Source: Eubacterium multiforme
GTDB taxonomy: Bacteria; Bacillota; Clostridia; Clostridiales; Clostridiaceae
Assembly (NCBI RefSeq): GCF_030813415.1
Contig: NZ_JAUSUF010000017.1
Location: forward strand, 1 to 43,736
Direction: 5' to 3'
Length of the DNA: 43,736 nt
The translations under genes and the position numbers were made by a program. Below are positions 8,168 to 15,578 of the stretch, in pieces. The first letter of the stretch is position 1. Each line of letters opens with the position of its first letter. The notes under the pieces were generated by a model. It searched no databases. It was given only the letters and a program-made list of their open reading frames with translations, and was not told the DNA's origin.

Positions 8168-8614
8168 TTACTTTATATATTTTTCTATATAATCTAATTT
8201 TGCAATTAACTCATTAAAATCTTTTAAATATCTAAAGTATTCTTCTTCATTTAAATGTGTTTTACAACCTAACTCTTTAGGAATATTTGTTGCTTTTTCT
8301 TCAAGTTCACTTCCTTTTTTAGTTATTTCAATGTAAATTTTTCTATCATCTGTACTGTTTTTTACTCTATTTAGATATCCTCTACTTTCTAATTTAGTTA
8401 TAATTGGAGTTAATGTTCCAGTTTTCATTTTTAATTTAAAACTCATATCCTTAAAGTCTATTTTATTATCTTCCCATAAAACCATCATAATTAGATATTG
8501 AGGATATGTTAATCCTATGCTTTTTAAAAGTGGCCCATAAATTCTAATCATACTCTTTGAAATAGAATACATCTTAAAACAGAGTTGGTCTTCTAACTTT
8601 AATTTATTATCCAT
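8168..8614 (-). CDS. MarR-family transcriptional regulator
   Basis: This 148-residue winged-helix dimeric repressor shows the usual MarR pattern: an N-terminal dimer helix, the HTH around residues 50-75 (MSFKLKMKTGTLTPIITKLE), and the wing DRKIYIEITKKG near 93. It is the last gene of a three-gene unit with the PPOx-fold and MBL genes. It probably represses this operon through the tandem palindromes at 9861-9890, as MarR proteins often do. AGGAGAT precedes the ATG. Confidence 0.9.
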   Translation of the reverse strand: MDNKLKLEDQLCFKMYSISKSMIRIYGPLLKSIGLTYPQYLIMMVLWEDNKIDFKDMSFKLKMKTGTLTPIITKLESRGYLNRVKNSTDDRKIYIEITKKGSELEEKATNIPKELGCKTHLNEEEYFRYLKDFNELIAKLDYIEKYIK

Positions 8615-8661
8615 ATAATTATCTCCTAAAAAATAAAAATAGTTTTTATTTATAATTATAC

Positions 8662-9066
8662 CTAAAAATCAAAGATTTCGCTTTCTTTTCCTGATAATAA
8701 ATCAGAATAAACTGCTTGCCCATGTTCTAAATAAAATACTTCGTAAAGTGGATTATCTGCTATTTTATAGCCTTGTTTAACTGATGGTGAATTATCCATA
8801 ACCATCTGCTTTACATTTATATCTTCTGTAAACTTAATCTCTCCACTTAATTTAACTGTAACATATTTATCATCCATTACTAAGAATTCAATAAATGGGT
8901 TTTCTTTTAACTGATTATATGCACGCTTTATATTAGCAGTAGTAAAATAAAATACATTATTTTTTATTAAATGAACATGTTGAACTCTTATAAAAGGCTT
9001 GTTTTCATTTGATGTAGCAACTACACCTATATTATTTTTATTTAAAAATTGAACTATTTTTTCCAT
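8662..9066 (-). CDS. Pyridoxamine-5'-phosphate-oxidase-fold flavin/F420-type protein
   Basis: This is a 134-residue split-barrel protein. Opening motifs FLNKNNIGVVATSNENKPFI and VFYFTTANIKRAYNQL are typical of small PPOx-like (COG5015-type) proteins that bind FMN or a similar cofactor. Its reaction is unknown. It sits 26 bases after the MBL hydrolase and 47 bases before MarR, so it is likely part of a stress- or xenobiotic-responsive unit. Length is normal for the single-domain form. Confidence 0.8.
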   Translation of the reverse strand: MEKIVQFLNKNNIGVVATSNENKPFIRVQHVHLIKNNVFYFTTANIKRAYNQLKENPFIEFLVMDDKYVTVKLSGEIKFTEDINVKQMVMDNSPSVKQGYKIADNPLYEVFYLEHGQAVYSDLLSGKESEIFDF

Positions 9067-9092
9067 ATCATTTCTCCCCTATTTAATGTTAA

Positions 9093-9842
9093 TTAAAGTT
9101 TCATAACTTTCTTTTCTTTTAATGCTACTAAAGCTTCAGGTGTATGAGTTGATAAATAAACTGTATTATTTTTTTGAATAAACTCTCTAACATTTTCTAA
9201 AGTATATTTAGCTAAATCTTTATCTTCAAATACTACTGAAAGTGCATTTCTTCTAAGTGCTTCATCTGTATAAGTTACATCCCCATGAAACATATAATTT
9301 AAACCATCTAGTTCAAGCACTGCTATAGAGTTTCCTTTTGTATGTCCATATGCAGGTAACATAACTATATTTTCTGATATTCTTTCACTTTGTTTAAAGT
9401 TTTTATATTCTCCACTTTCAAATTTAACTTTGACTATATTTTCGTCTTTTAAATTCATTGAATTTGCTTCTATTTCTGATATATATATTTTAGCATGATT
9501 GAATAATCTAAGCTCTCCTGTATGATCTGGATGTTTATGTGTAACTATTACTTTATCTATATCTTTAGGTTCATATCCTACTTTTTTTAATGCATCTACA
9601 AAGTTATTAACTTTTTCTCCTGTGTATAGCATTTGTTCAGGCTTTGGCTCCATATCAGGTGTTTCAACTGGAACTCCTGTATCTATTAATATAACTTCTT
9701 TTCCTGTGTCTATTAAGTAGTTTTGTAAACTAGAGTCGTATTTTTTAGACTCATCTATATTTTCCTTTTCAACTGATCCCCCAAAAGCAAAAGCTTCTTT
9801 CATGAATCCATTTTTATAAAATTCCAATGCGAATATTTTCAT
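9093..9842 (-). CDS. MBL-fold metallohydrolase (lactonase-like)
   Basis: The metal-binding motif THKHPDH (H102, H104, D106, H107 counting from the ATG at 9842), GHTKGN with the next histidine and HGD with the bridging aspartate are all present, so an active two-metal site is expected. The layout resembles AHL-lactonase/AttM-like proteins of about 250 residues, but the substrate is not evident. The ATG at 9842 is preferred over an upstream GTG because GGAGTG lies six bases before it. It is the first gene of the MarR-controlled operon. Confidence 0.85.
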   Translation of the reverse strand: MKIFALEFYKNGFMKEAFAFGGSVEKENIDESKKYDSSLQNYLIDTGKEVILIDTGVPVETPDMEPKPEQMLYTGEKVNNFVDALKKVGYEPKDIDKVIVTHKHPDHTGELRLFNHAKIYISEIEANSMNLKDENIVKVKFESGEYKNFKQSERISENIVMLPAYGHTKGNSIAVLELDGLNYMFHGDVTYTDEALRRNALSVVFEDKDLAKYTLENVREFIQKNNTVYLSTHTPEALVALKEKKVMKL

Positions 9843-9860
9843 ATTTATCACTCCTTATTT

Positions 9861-9919
9861 TTAATCGTATGCGATTAATCTTATACGATTATAATATTCT
9901 AAAAGTTAAAACTTGTCAA
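9861..9919 (-). promoter_or_regulatory. Promoter with two palindromic MarR-type operators
   Basis: On the minus strand TTGACA (9919-9914) and TATTAT (9896-9891) are 17 bases apart. Directly downstream lie two similar palindromes: AATCGTATGCGATT (9863-9876, extending to an 18-bp near-palindrome) and AATCTTATACGATT (9877-9890). The shared half site is AATCGTAT. They occupy the start site, which fits repression by the MarR protein of this operon. Confidence 0.7.
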
Positions 9920-9940
9920 TAAAAAAATAAAAATGTATTA

Positions 9941-10049
9941 TAAAAACTTTTATCATTTATTACTTTTAAAAATTGCTTAGGTTTTTCTGATCTTGATAAT
10001 TGGTATAGTATACTTCCTTTACTCCAGCTAATATAAGCCCGTATATCAA
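9941..10049 (-). pseudogene. Decayed 5' fragment of manC
   Basis: On the minus strand the fragment begins at the same TTG with MIYGLILAG. It then loses frame through a one-base deletion (TTACTCC where manC has TTACCTCC) and ends after about 35 codons. The following bases to 10150 keep the manC upstream spacer and the hairpin, so this is the third copy of the segment. Confidence 0.8.
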
Positions 10050-10119
10050 ATCTTTTCAATTCCATATAGTACTTTATTTTATTCTATCTTTTTTTATTAA
10101 ACTGTGTGAAAAGTTAAAT

Positions 10120-10148
10120 AAGAACCATACTAAATTAGTATGGTTCTT
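10120..10148. terminator. Hairpin of the third segment copy
   Basis: AAGAACCATAC-TAAATTA-GTATGGTTCTT is a perfect eleven-pair stem, better paired than in the other two copies. No gene now leads into it. Confidence 0.55.
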
Positions 10149-10367
10149 AAAAATAATTATTTAGTTAATATATTAATTACTTATCAAAATTAAAATACTT
10201 TATTTGCATCTGTTTCTTATATTACCACTTGTCATACGAATACAATTCATTTTTTATGATACGATTCTTAGTAATTACTCTAAATAATATTTTCCCATTT
10301 TATTCTTATGTATATCATTTAAAAATTAAGATTAAATTTCTTGGTCTTGATATAGAAGTTAAAAGTA

Positions 10368-10410
10368 AAGAAAAAAGTGCCCCATCCTGCAAAGATTAGC
10401 ACTTTTTCTT
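10368..10410. terminator. Hairpin with A and T runs, bidirectional
   Basis: AAGAAAAAAGTGC and GCACTTTTTCTT pair around an 18-base loop. It may end the second ABC operon on the minus strand, about 220 bases past the ATPase stop. Confidence 0.55.
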
Positions 10411-10470
10411 AATTAATCTTCAATTAATTTCATCCAATAGCCCTAAAACAAAATAAATGTTCTAAGGATT

Positions 10471-10500
10471 GCTTAGTGACGCTAACACTAAGCTTTTCTT
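10471..10500 (+). terminator. Orphan plus-strand terminator
   Basis: GCTTAGTG-ACGCTAA-CACTAAGC is a perfect eight-pair stem followed by TTTTCTT on the plus strand only. No plus-strand gene leads into it. Just upstream (about 10305-10400) a plus-strand frame reads KIKFLGLDIEVKSKEK without a start codon, possibly a gene relic. Confidence 0.5.
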
Positions 10501-10631
10501 ATTTATATTATATCAAACTTTTATAAAAAATAAACCTATATAATTTTTTCTATTTATTCCTTCATATAAATTATAATTTTGTCTTTTAGATACCCCATTG
10601 AATTAATTTACTATTTTACAATACTAATAAT

Positions 10632-11294
10632 TTATAGCTCTATAATTCTCTCACATCTTTTAGCTACATTTAAATCATGGGTTACTATAACAATAGTTTT
10701 TCCTTCTTTATTTAATTTAAGTAACTCCTCTACAACTAAATCGCTTGTCTTTTTATCTAATGCTCCTGTTGGTTCATCTGCTAATATAATTTCTGCATCA
10801 TTTATTATAGCCCTTGCAATTGCTATTCTTTGTTGCTCTCCTCCTGACAGTTCATATGGATATTTATTTATTTTACTCTCTAATTTAAACTTTTTAAGTA
10901 CATTTATTACTTTCTCATTTAATACTTCTTTTTTTGTTTTAATTTTTTCATGTTTATTTCTATATTTAATTGGTAATTCTAAATTTTCTTTTATTGTTAG
11001 ATTATCTATTAAAGCAAAGTTTTGATAAATAAATCCAAACTTTTCATTTCTTATTTTAGCTAATTTATTTTGATCCTCATTATGTATATTAATTAAATTT
11101 CCTTCTAAATAATATTCTCCACTAGTATAGTCATCCATAAGTCCAATTATATTTAAAAGTGTAGATTTTCCAGAGCCTGATGGCCCTACAATTGCAACTA
11201 ACTCATTCTTTTTTATAGTAATATTCATATTATTTAAAACTATTATCTTTTCATTATTATCATATATTTTAGAAATATTTTTTAATTCAATCAT
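10632..11294 (-). CDS. ABC transporter ATP-binding protein (exporter 2)
   Basis: This is a MacB/LolD-type ATPase of 220 residues. Walker A is GPSGSGKST near residue 36, the signature is LSGGEQQR near 146, and Walker B is ILADEPTGALD near 166, followed by VTHD. It shares family and layout with the ATPase at 286-954 but is clearly a different sequence. It overlaps the preceding permease stop by one base. The protein stops at ..RIIEL, and the same frame continues after TAA as IISIVK and TAG. That suggests a recent loss of about ten C-terminal residues that should not affect the core. Confidence 0.9.
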   Translation of the reverse strand: MIELKNISKIYDNNEKIIVLNNMNITIKKNELVAIVGPSGSGKSTLLNIIGLMDDYTSGEYYLEGNLINIHNEDQNKLAKIRNEKFGFIYQNFALIDNLTIKENLELPIKYRNKHEKIKTKKEVLNEKVINVLKKFKLESKINKYPYELSGGEQQRIAIARAIINDAEIILADEPTGALDKKTSDLVVEELLKLNKEGKTIVIVTHDLNVAKRCERIIEL

Positions 11295-12298
11295 TAGTTA
11301 CTCCTTTTTATTACATAACTTATTGTAATATTTATAATATCTTTCTTAATTTTATAAAGTGCAATACTTATCATAACAATATAAATGCATATGCTTATTA
11401 CTAGACTCCACAGATTAAATGTATATCCTAATTTACTTGGAATAATTTTTTGAATTATACTTGATACTAATATAGCAAATACTATTACACCAATTAATAT
11501 AAAGAAAATTTCACTAGCTATTTCCTTTAATACATCCTTCGGTGTTGCTCCTAATGAATATTTTATTCCAAATTCCTTTTTCCTTTTATTTATTATTAAT
11601 CTTAAAATTATACTCATACTATTTATTGCTATAATCATTAATACAACAAAAAATATAAGTGACACATATATTTCTCCACTTTTATTGAAAATATTTTTTA
11701 GTATATGTTTATAAATTGGAATAAAATTTTTATCTGTGTTTTTTTCACTTTCACCTTTAAATATTCTAGGTGATGATTCCATATCAGTTTTTCTATCTAA
11801 AATTACAATATTATTATCTAGAGATGATGGTACTACATCATTTTTTATCCATAAATATTCATCCTCTAAAATACCTTTTACTGACACATTAACATCAGTT
11901 GTAAATCCTTTAATTTTTAAATTTTCTCCCTCTTTTAAATTTAAATTTTTCCCAACTAAAACATCTTTTTTATCCATTTTACTTATAGGATTTTTAGAAT
12001 CCTTAATTTTAAATTCCTTTAAATTTAAAAATTCAGGTGATATGAAAATAACATTATATTCTTTACCACTTTCACTATCACTTAAAATAGTGCTCTTATA
12101 ATAAGGCATATTATTATTTAGGTTATCTTCATTTTTTACACATATATAATTATTTAGGTTCATTACCTTTTTGTTTGAATTAACTTTTAAAAATATATCC
12201 ATCCCCATAGAAACAACAAATATTAATGTTACTAATACTAAAAATAAATTCAAAAACAAATATCCAGTAAAACCTTTATTCTTAAAAAACTTACTCAT
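11294..12298 (-). CDS. FtsX-like ABC permease (exporter 2, subunit A)
   Basis: This 334-residue membrane subunit has one N-terminal helix (about 12-34), an extracellular domain and three C-terminal helices from about 205. The cytoplasmic signature KKEFGIKYSLGATPKDV precedes the third helix. It lies 12 bases after the partner permease and is coupled to the ATPase gene. It should form a heterodimeric exporter with the 361-residue permease. The substrate is unknown. Confidence 0.85.
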   Translation of the reverse strand: MSKFFKNKGFTGYLFLNLFLVLVTLIFVVSMGMDIFLKVNSNKKVMNLNNYICVKNEDNLNNNMPYYKSTILSDSESGKEYNVIFISPEFLNLKEFKIKDSKNPISKMDKKDVLVGKNLNLKEGENLKIKGFTTDVNVSVKGILEDEYLWIKNDVVPSSLDNNIVILDRKTDMESSPRIFKGESEKNTDKNFIPIYKHILKNIFNKSGEIYVSLIFFVVLMIIAINSMSIILRLIINKRKKEFGIKYSLGATPKDVLKEIASEIFFILIGVIVFAILVSSIIQKIIPSKLGYTFNLWSLVISICIYIVMISIALYKIKKDIINITISYVIKRSN

Positions 12299-12310
12299 AT
12301 TCTCTTACTC

Positions 12311-13396
12311 TTATCCCTTTAAAAATTTTGTTAAATTTAATTTTTTTATTTTAAAATATGGTTTTATTATTGATATTAAGCAACTTATTATTCCAAGAAT
12401 TATACTATAAACTAGATTATCTAAACCAATATATATACCTAATTCTAATGTATAATTTAAAATCTTTGCTATTATAAAGGCTCCAATATATCCACATATA
12501 ACTGAAACAAAAATTATTTTTATTATATTTTTTATAATTAATTGGAATATCATTTTTTCATTTGAACCTAAGGCTTTCATTATTGCAAAGTTCTTATAAT
12601 TTTCTTCTATGATAAAGCTAGATACTAATATTAAATTTATTATTGTTAATGTAAGTATAATTAATGAAAATCCACTAATTATGTATGCAGATGGGCTTAT
12701 TGATTCTTTGTAATCTTCTGTAAATGTTTTTTTAGCTATTTTTACTTTACAATCCTTTTTTAAACTATTTATATTATGTATAATTTCATCAGCTATTTTA
12801 TCAGAATTTTTCCCATTTATAATTATTTCTAAATAAAATGGTTCTTTACTAACATAAGGCTCCTTTATAACTTTTTTCATATCGTTACTTGGCATAAATA
12901 TACTGTTATTTACACGGTTATCCTTAAAATTAGTGTCTACTATCCCCGCAACACTATATTCTATCCCTCTAATCTTATAAGATTTTTTATTTTTAACTTT
13001 TATATTATTACCAACAATAATTTCATTTTCCTTTAAATCATTCTTGTCTGGAGTTTCTACTTGTTTAATGTATTTTTTAATAATTGAATTGTCATTTATA
13101 AAAAATATATTGGTTTCTGTTTCTCCTTTACTTTCTTCATCAAGTCTATAAGGCCCAACAATAATATTATTCTTATCTTTGACCTTTGCTATAGAATCAT
13201 AAATTACTTTAGAATCTATTACCTTTTCTCCAAAACTAGTATTTAAAGTTATTAAAGTTTGTTTTGTTGGATCTCCAAAATAATATGATTTTGTCTTTTC
13301 CATAGCTGCATTTGCAACACCAATTCCTATATTTATAGATAAAAAGGATATTATTAATGATATTAAAACTTTTCTAATCATACTTTTTGCATTCAT
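12311..13396 (-). CDS. FtsX-like ABC permease (exporter 2, subunit B)
   Basis: This is the first gene of the second exporter operon, 361 residues from the ATG at 13396, chosen because GAGGT lies seven bases upstream. There is one N-terminal helix ending in a signal-like ..GVANA, then an extracellular domain (to about 240), then three helices. The FtsX signature YKNFAIMKALGSNEKMI is present. It is more diverged from the permeases of exporter 1 than the ATPases are from each other, so the two operons probably handle different substrates. Confidence 0.85.
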   Translation of the reverse strand: MNAKSMIRKVLISLIISFLSINIGIGVANAAMEKTKSYYFGDPTKQTLITLNTSFGEKVIDSKVIYDSIAKVKDKNNIIVGPYRLDEESKGETETNIFFINDNSIIKKYIKQVETPDKNDLKENEIIVGNNIKVKNKKSYKIRGIEYSVAGIVDTNFKDNRVNNSIFMPSNDMKKVIKEPYVSKEPFYLEIIINGKNSDKIADEIIHNINSLKKDCKVKIAKKTFTEDYKESISPSAYIISGFSLIILTLTIINLILVSSFIIEENYKNFAIMKALGSNEKMIFQLIIKNIIKIIFVSVICGYIGAFIIAKILNYTLELGIYIGLDNLVYSIILGIISCLISIIKPYFKIKKLNLTKFLKG

Positions 13397-13504
13397 TATT
13401 CTACCTCTAACTATATATTTTTTGAGTATATAATTGCTAAACACCTGTTATTTTTAAAAATTATTAAATAATATTAACTTTTTATCTATATTTTATCAAT
13501 TATT

Positions 13505-13978
13505 TCATTTTTTTGCTATATCTTCAAACTTAAAATCTACTATTTTCTTTAGATCTTCTAATTTAAGTTTAACCTGAACTCCTACTGCCCCTCCACTTAA
13601 TATTATTTCATCTAACTTTAAAGCATCATTTTGAATAAATATTCCTTTTGCATTTTCCATCCCTATTGGTGAACATCCACCTCTTTCATATCCAGTAAAT
13701 TCTTTTATAATTTCCTTTTTCAATAAAGTTATCTTTTTTTCATTACAAATTTTTGCACATTTTTTTAAATCAAGCTTTTTTAATACTGGTATTAAAAACA
13801 TATAAATATTATTAGAACTACCAATTGTAACTAAAGTTTTATATACCATATCAAAAGGTTCTCCTAGCTCTTTTGCTATATATCCATTGCCTATATACCC
13901 ATTTTCAAATTCAAATATAATTGTTTCATAATTAATTTTTTCTTTATCAAATATTTTCATTACATTAGTTTTTTTCAT
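13505..13978 (-). CDS. ybaK: Cys-tRNA(Pro)/Cys-tRNA(Cys) deacylase, YbaK/EbsC family
   Basis: This editing enzyme removes cysteine misloaded on tRNA-Pro. The 157-residue length, the YKTLV motif near residue 46 with its conserved lysine, and GYERGGCSPIGM near 95-106 are typical of YbaK. It lies alone: 108 bases separate it from the exporter 2 operon, and a terminator hairpin lies upstream. AGGAGAT precedes the ATG. Confidence 0.9.
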   Translation of the reverse strand: MKKTNVMKIFDKEKINYETIIFEFENGYIGNGYIAKELGEPFDMVYKTLVTIGSSNNIYMFLIPVLKKLDLKKCAKICNEKKITLLKKEIIKEFTGYERGGCSPIGMENAKGIFIQNDALKLDEIILSGGAVGVQVKLKLEDLKKIVDFKFEDIAKK

Positions 13979-14062
13979 ATTTATTTTATCTCCTTTTTAA
14001 ATTAGCATTTTTAAAACTATTAAAGCATTCCATAATAACCTCTAATTTTCCTCATAATAAAT

Positions 14063-14103
14063 AAGACACCTTTTGGTATATAAATAACCTAAAGGTGCCT
14101 TTT
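14063..14103 (-). terminator. Terminator after the peptide transporter gene
   Basis: AGACACCTTTTGGT and ACCTAAAGGTGCCT pair around a short AT loop, just beyond the transporter stop at 14121. A T-rich tail is present on both strands, better on the plus strand. Confidence 0.65.
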
Positions 14104-14120
14104 ATTAATTTTAAAAAATC

Positions 14121-15527
14121 TTATTTTTCCTTTTCAAATTCATCTAATGCCATTAAACGAACTAATAACTTTCTCATAAATATAAGAATTAAACCAAATA
14201 CAATTACAACTACAGCTATTATTCCAAATACTTCTGTGTATCCCATAGAGGCTGTAAATCCTGCAAGTTTACCTGAAAGTAAATTTGCAAAGAAGAAACA
14301 AAGATACCAAGCACCCATTGCTAGTGAACTATATTTTTCTGGAGCAAGTTTATTAAACATAGACATTCCTATTGGTGATAAACACAGTTCTCCCATTGTA
14401 AGTAAAAAATATGCTCCTAAAACAAATAGTATGTTCATCTTTACTGTTCCATCTAAAACGCCACCTAAAGTTTTTACTCCAAGTATAAGAACTATAAATG
14501 CTAATCCTCCAAGTATCATTCCAAGTCCCATCTTAGTTGGAATAGTTAAATCTCCTTTTTTAGATTTTGCAAGTTTGATCCACAAGCTTCCAAGTATAGG
14601 TGCAAATATAACACATAATATTCCATTAAAAGATATTAACCAAGGTACAGGTACATCAAAGCTCCCAATTTGTCTATTTACTAATTTTTGAGATAATAAT
14701 GAAAATGAAGATTGTGTTTGAAACCATGCTGTCCAGTATAATATTACAAAGAAAAATACTATAAACATTGCAAGTATTCTATTTTTCTCTGTTTTAGTTA
14801 AAGCTTGATTTTCTTTACTTACATCACTTTCAGTAACTTTCTTTATAGTTTTTGCAACGGGTTCTTTTCCAACTCCTTTAAGCCATTTAGGAGCTAACAA
14901 AAAGAAAATTATACATGTTACAAACATTAAAATTGATGAAAGAAGAAATACATCTCTGTATCCATAAGAGACTATTTTTCCACTTGCATTAACTGTTGAA
15001 CACCATTTATCTGTAACAAAGCCAGCAACTATAGGTCCTAATAAAGAACCTATATTTGTTGCCATATAAAATATTGAATAAGCAGCATCTTTCATTGTTA
15101 ATTCATCACGAGAATAAAGTTCACCTACTAGTTGACTTATATTCCCTTTAAAAAATCCACCACTTATAATCATTATTCCAAGTCCAATCCAAAGACTTTG
15201 TACAGTTGGTTTTGAGAAATATAAAGATAAATATCCTACTCCACCTAGGAATGCACCTAATATTATTCCTTTCTGCAAGCCTAAGTATCTATCAGTAAGC
15301 CAGCCACCTATAAGAGGTGTCATATAACCTAATCCAGCATATAAACCCATAATTGCTGTTGCCTTAGGTACACTTAATCCAATTCCACCTTTTGATATAT
15401 TGGCAGTAAAAAAAAGTATTAAGAATGAGGAAATTGCATAGCCTGCAAAACTTTGAATAGTTATACTAATATTAGCTAATTGCAATCCTATTGGATGTTT
15501 AAATTTTTCTTTTTTAACATTTCCCAT
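14121..15527 (-). CDS. POT/PTR-family peptide transporter with a changed ExxER motif
   Basis: This is a major-facilitator-type uptake system for di- and tripeptides, 468 residues and about 14 helices, from the ATG at 15527 behind AGGTG. The PTR2 signatures GGWLTDRYLG (about 75) and FYMATNIGSLLGP (about 155) identify the family. The ExxER motif of helix 1, which takes part in proton coupling in studied POTs, is replaced: the aligned stretch reads ITIQSFAGYA, giving I-x-x-Q-S. Coupling or substrate may therefore differ. It is the second gene of an operon with aminopeptidase P, 51 bases downstream, which would cut imported peptides. Confidence 0.85.
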   Translation of the reverse strand: MGNVKKEKFKHPIGLQLANISITIQSFAGYAISSFLILFFTANISKGGIGLSVPKATAIMGLYAGLGYMTPLIGGWLTDRYLGLQKGIILGAFLGGVGYLSLYFSKPTVQSLWIGLGIMIISGGFFKGNISQLVGELYSRDELTMKDAAYSIFYMATNIGSLLGPIVAGFVTDKWCSTVNASGKIVSYGYRDVFLLSSILMFVTCIIFFLLAPKWLKGVGKEPVAKTIKKVTESDVSKENQALTKTEKNRILAMFIVFFFVILYWTAWFQTQSSFSLLSQKLVNRQIGSFDVPVPWLISFNGILCVIFAPILGSLWIKLAKSKKGDLTIPTKMGLGMILGGLAFIVLILGVKTLGGVLDGTVKMNILFVLGAYFLLTMGELCLSPIGMSMFNKLAPEKYSSLAMGAWYLCFFFANLLSGKLAGFTASMGYTEVFGIIAVVVIVFGLILIFMRKLLVRLMALDEFEKEK

Positions 15528-15578
15528 AAACTTCACCTGCTTTACAAAATATTTTAAGCCTTCACTTATTAGAAATTA

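Noticed and set aside
4701..10148. The three repeated hairpins as a mobile repeat or CRISPR-like element
   Set aside because: There are only three copies, with long unequal spacing and flanks that match manC and LprI genes, so they are terminators inside duplicated gene segments.
10579..11025. Plus-strand 148-aa open frame
   Set aside because: It lies antisense to the well-supported ABC ATPase gene and has membrane-like low-complexity composition with no ribosome binding site.
14095..14691. Plus-strand 198-aa open frame
   Set aside because: It is antisense to the peptide transporter, whose family motifs are clear.
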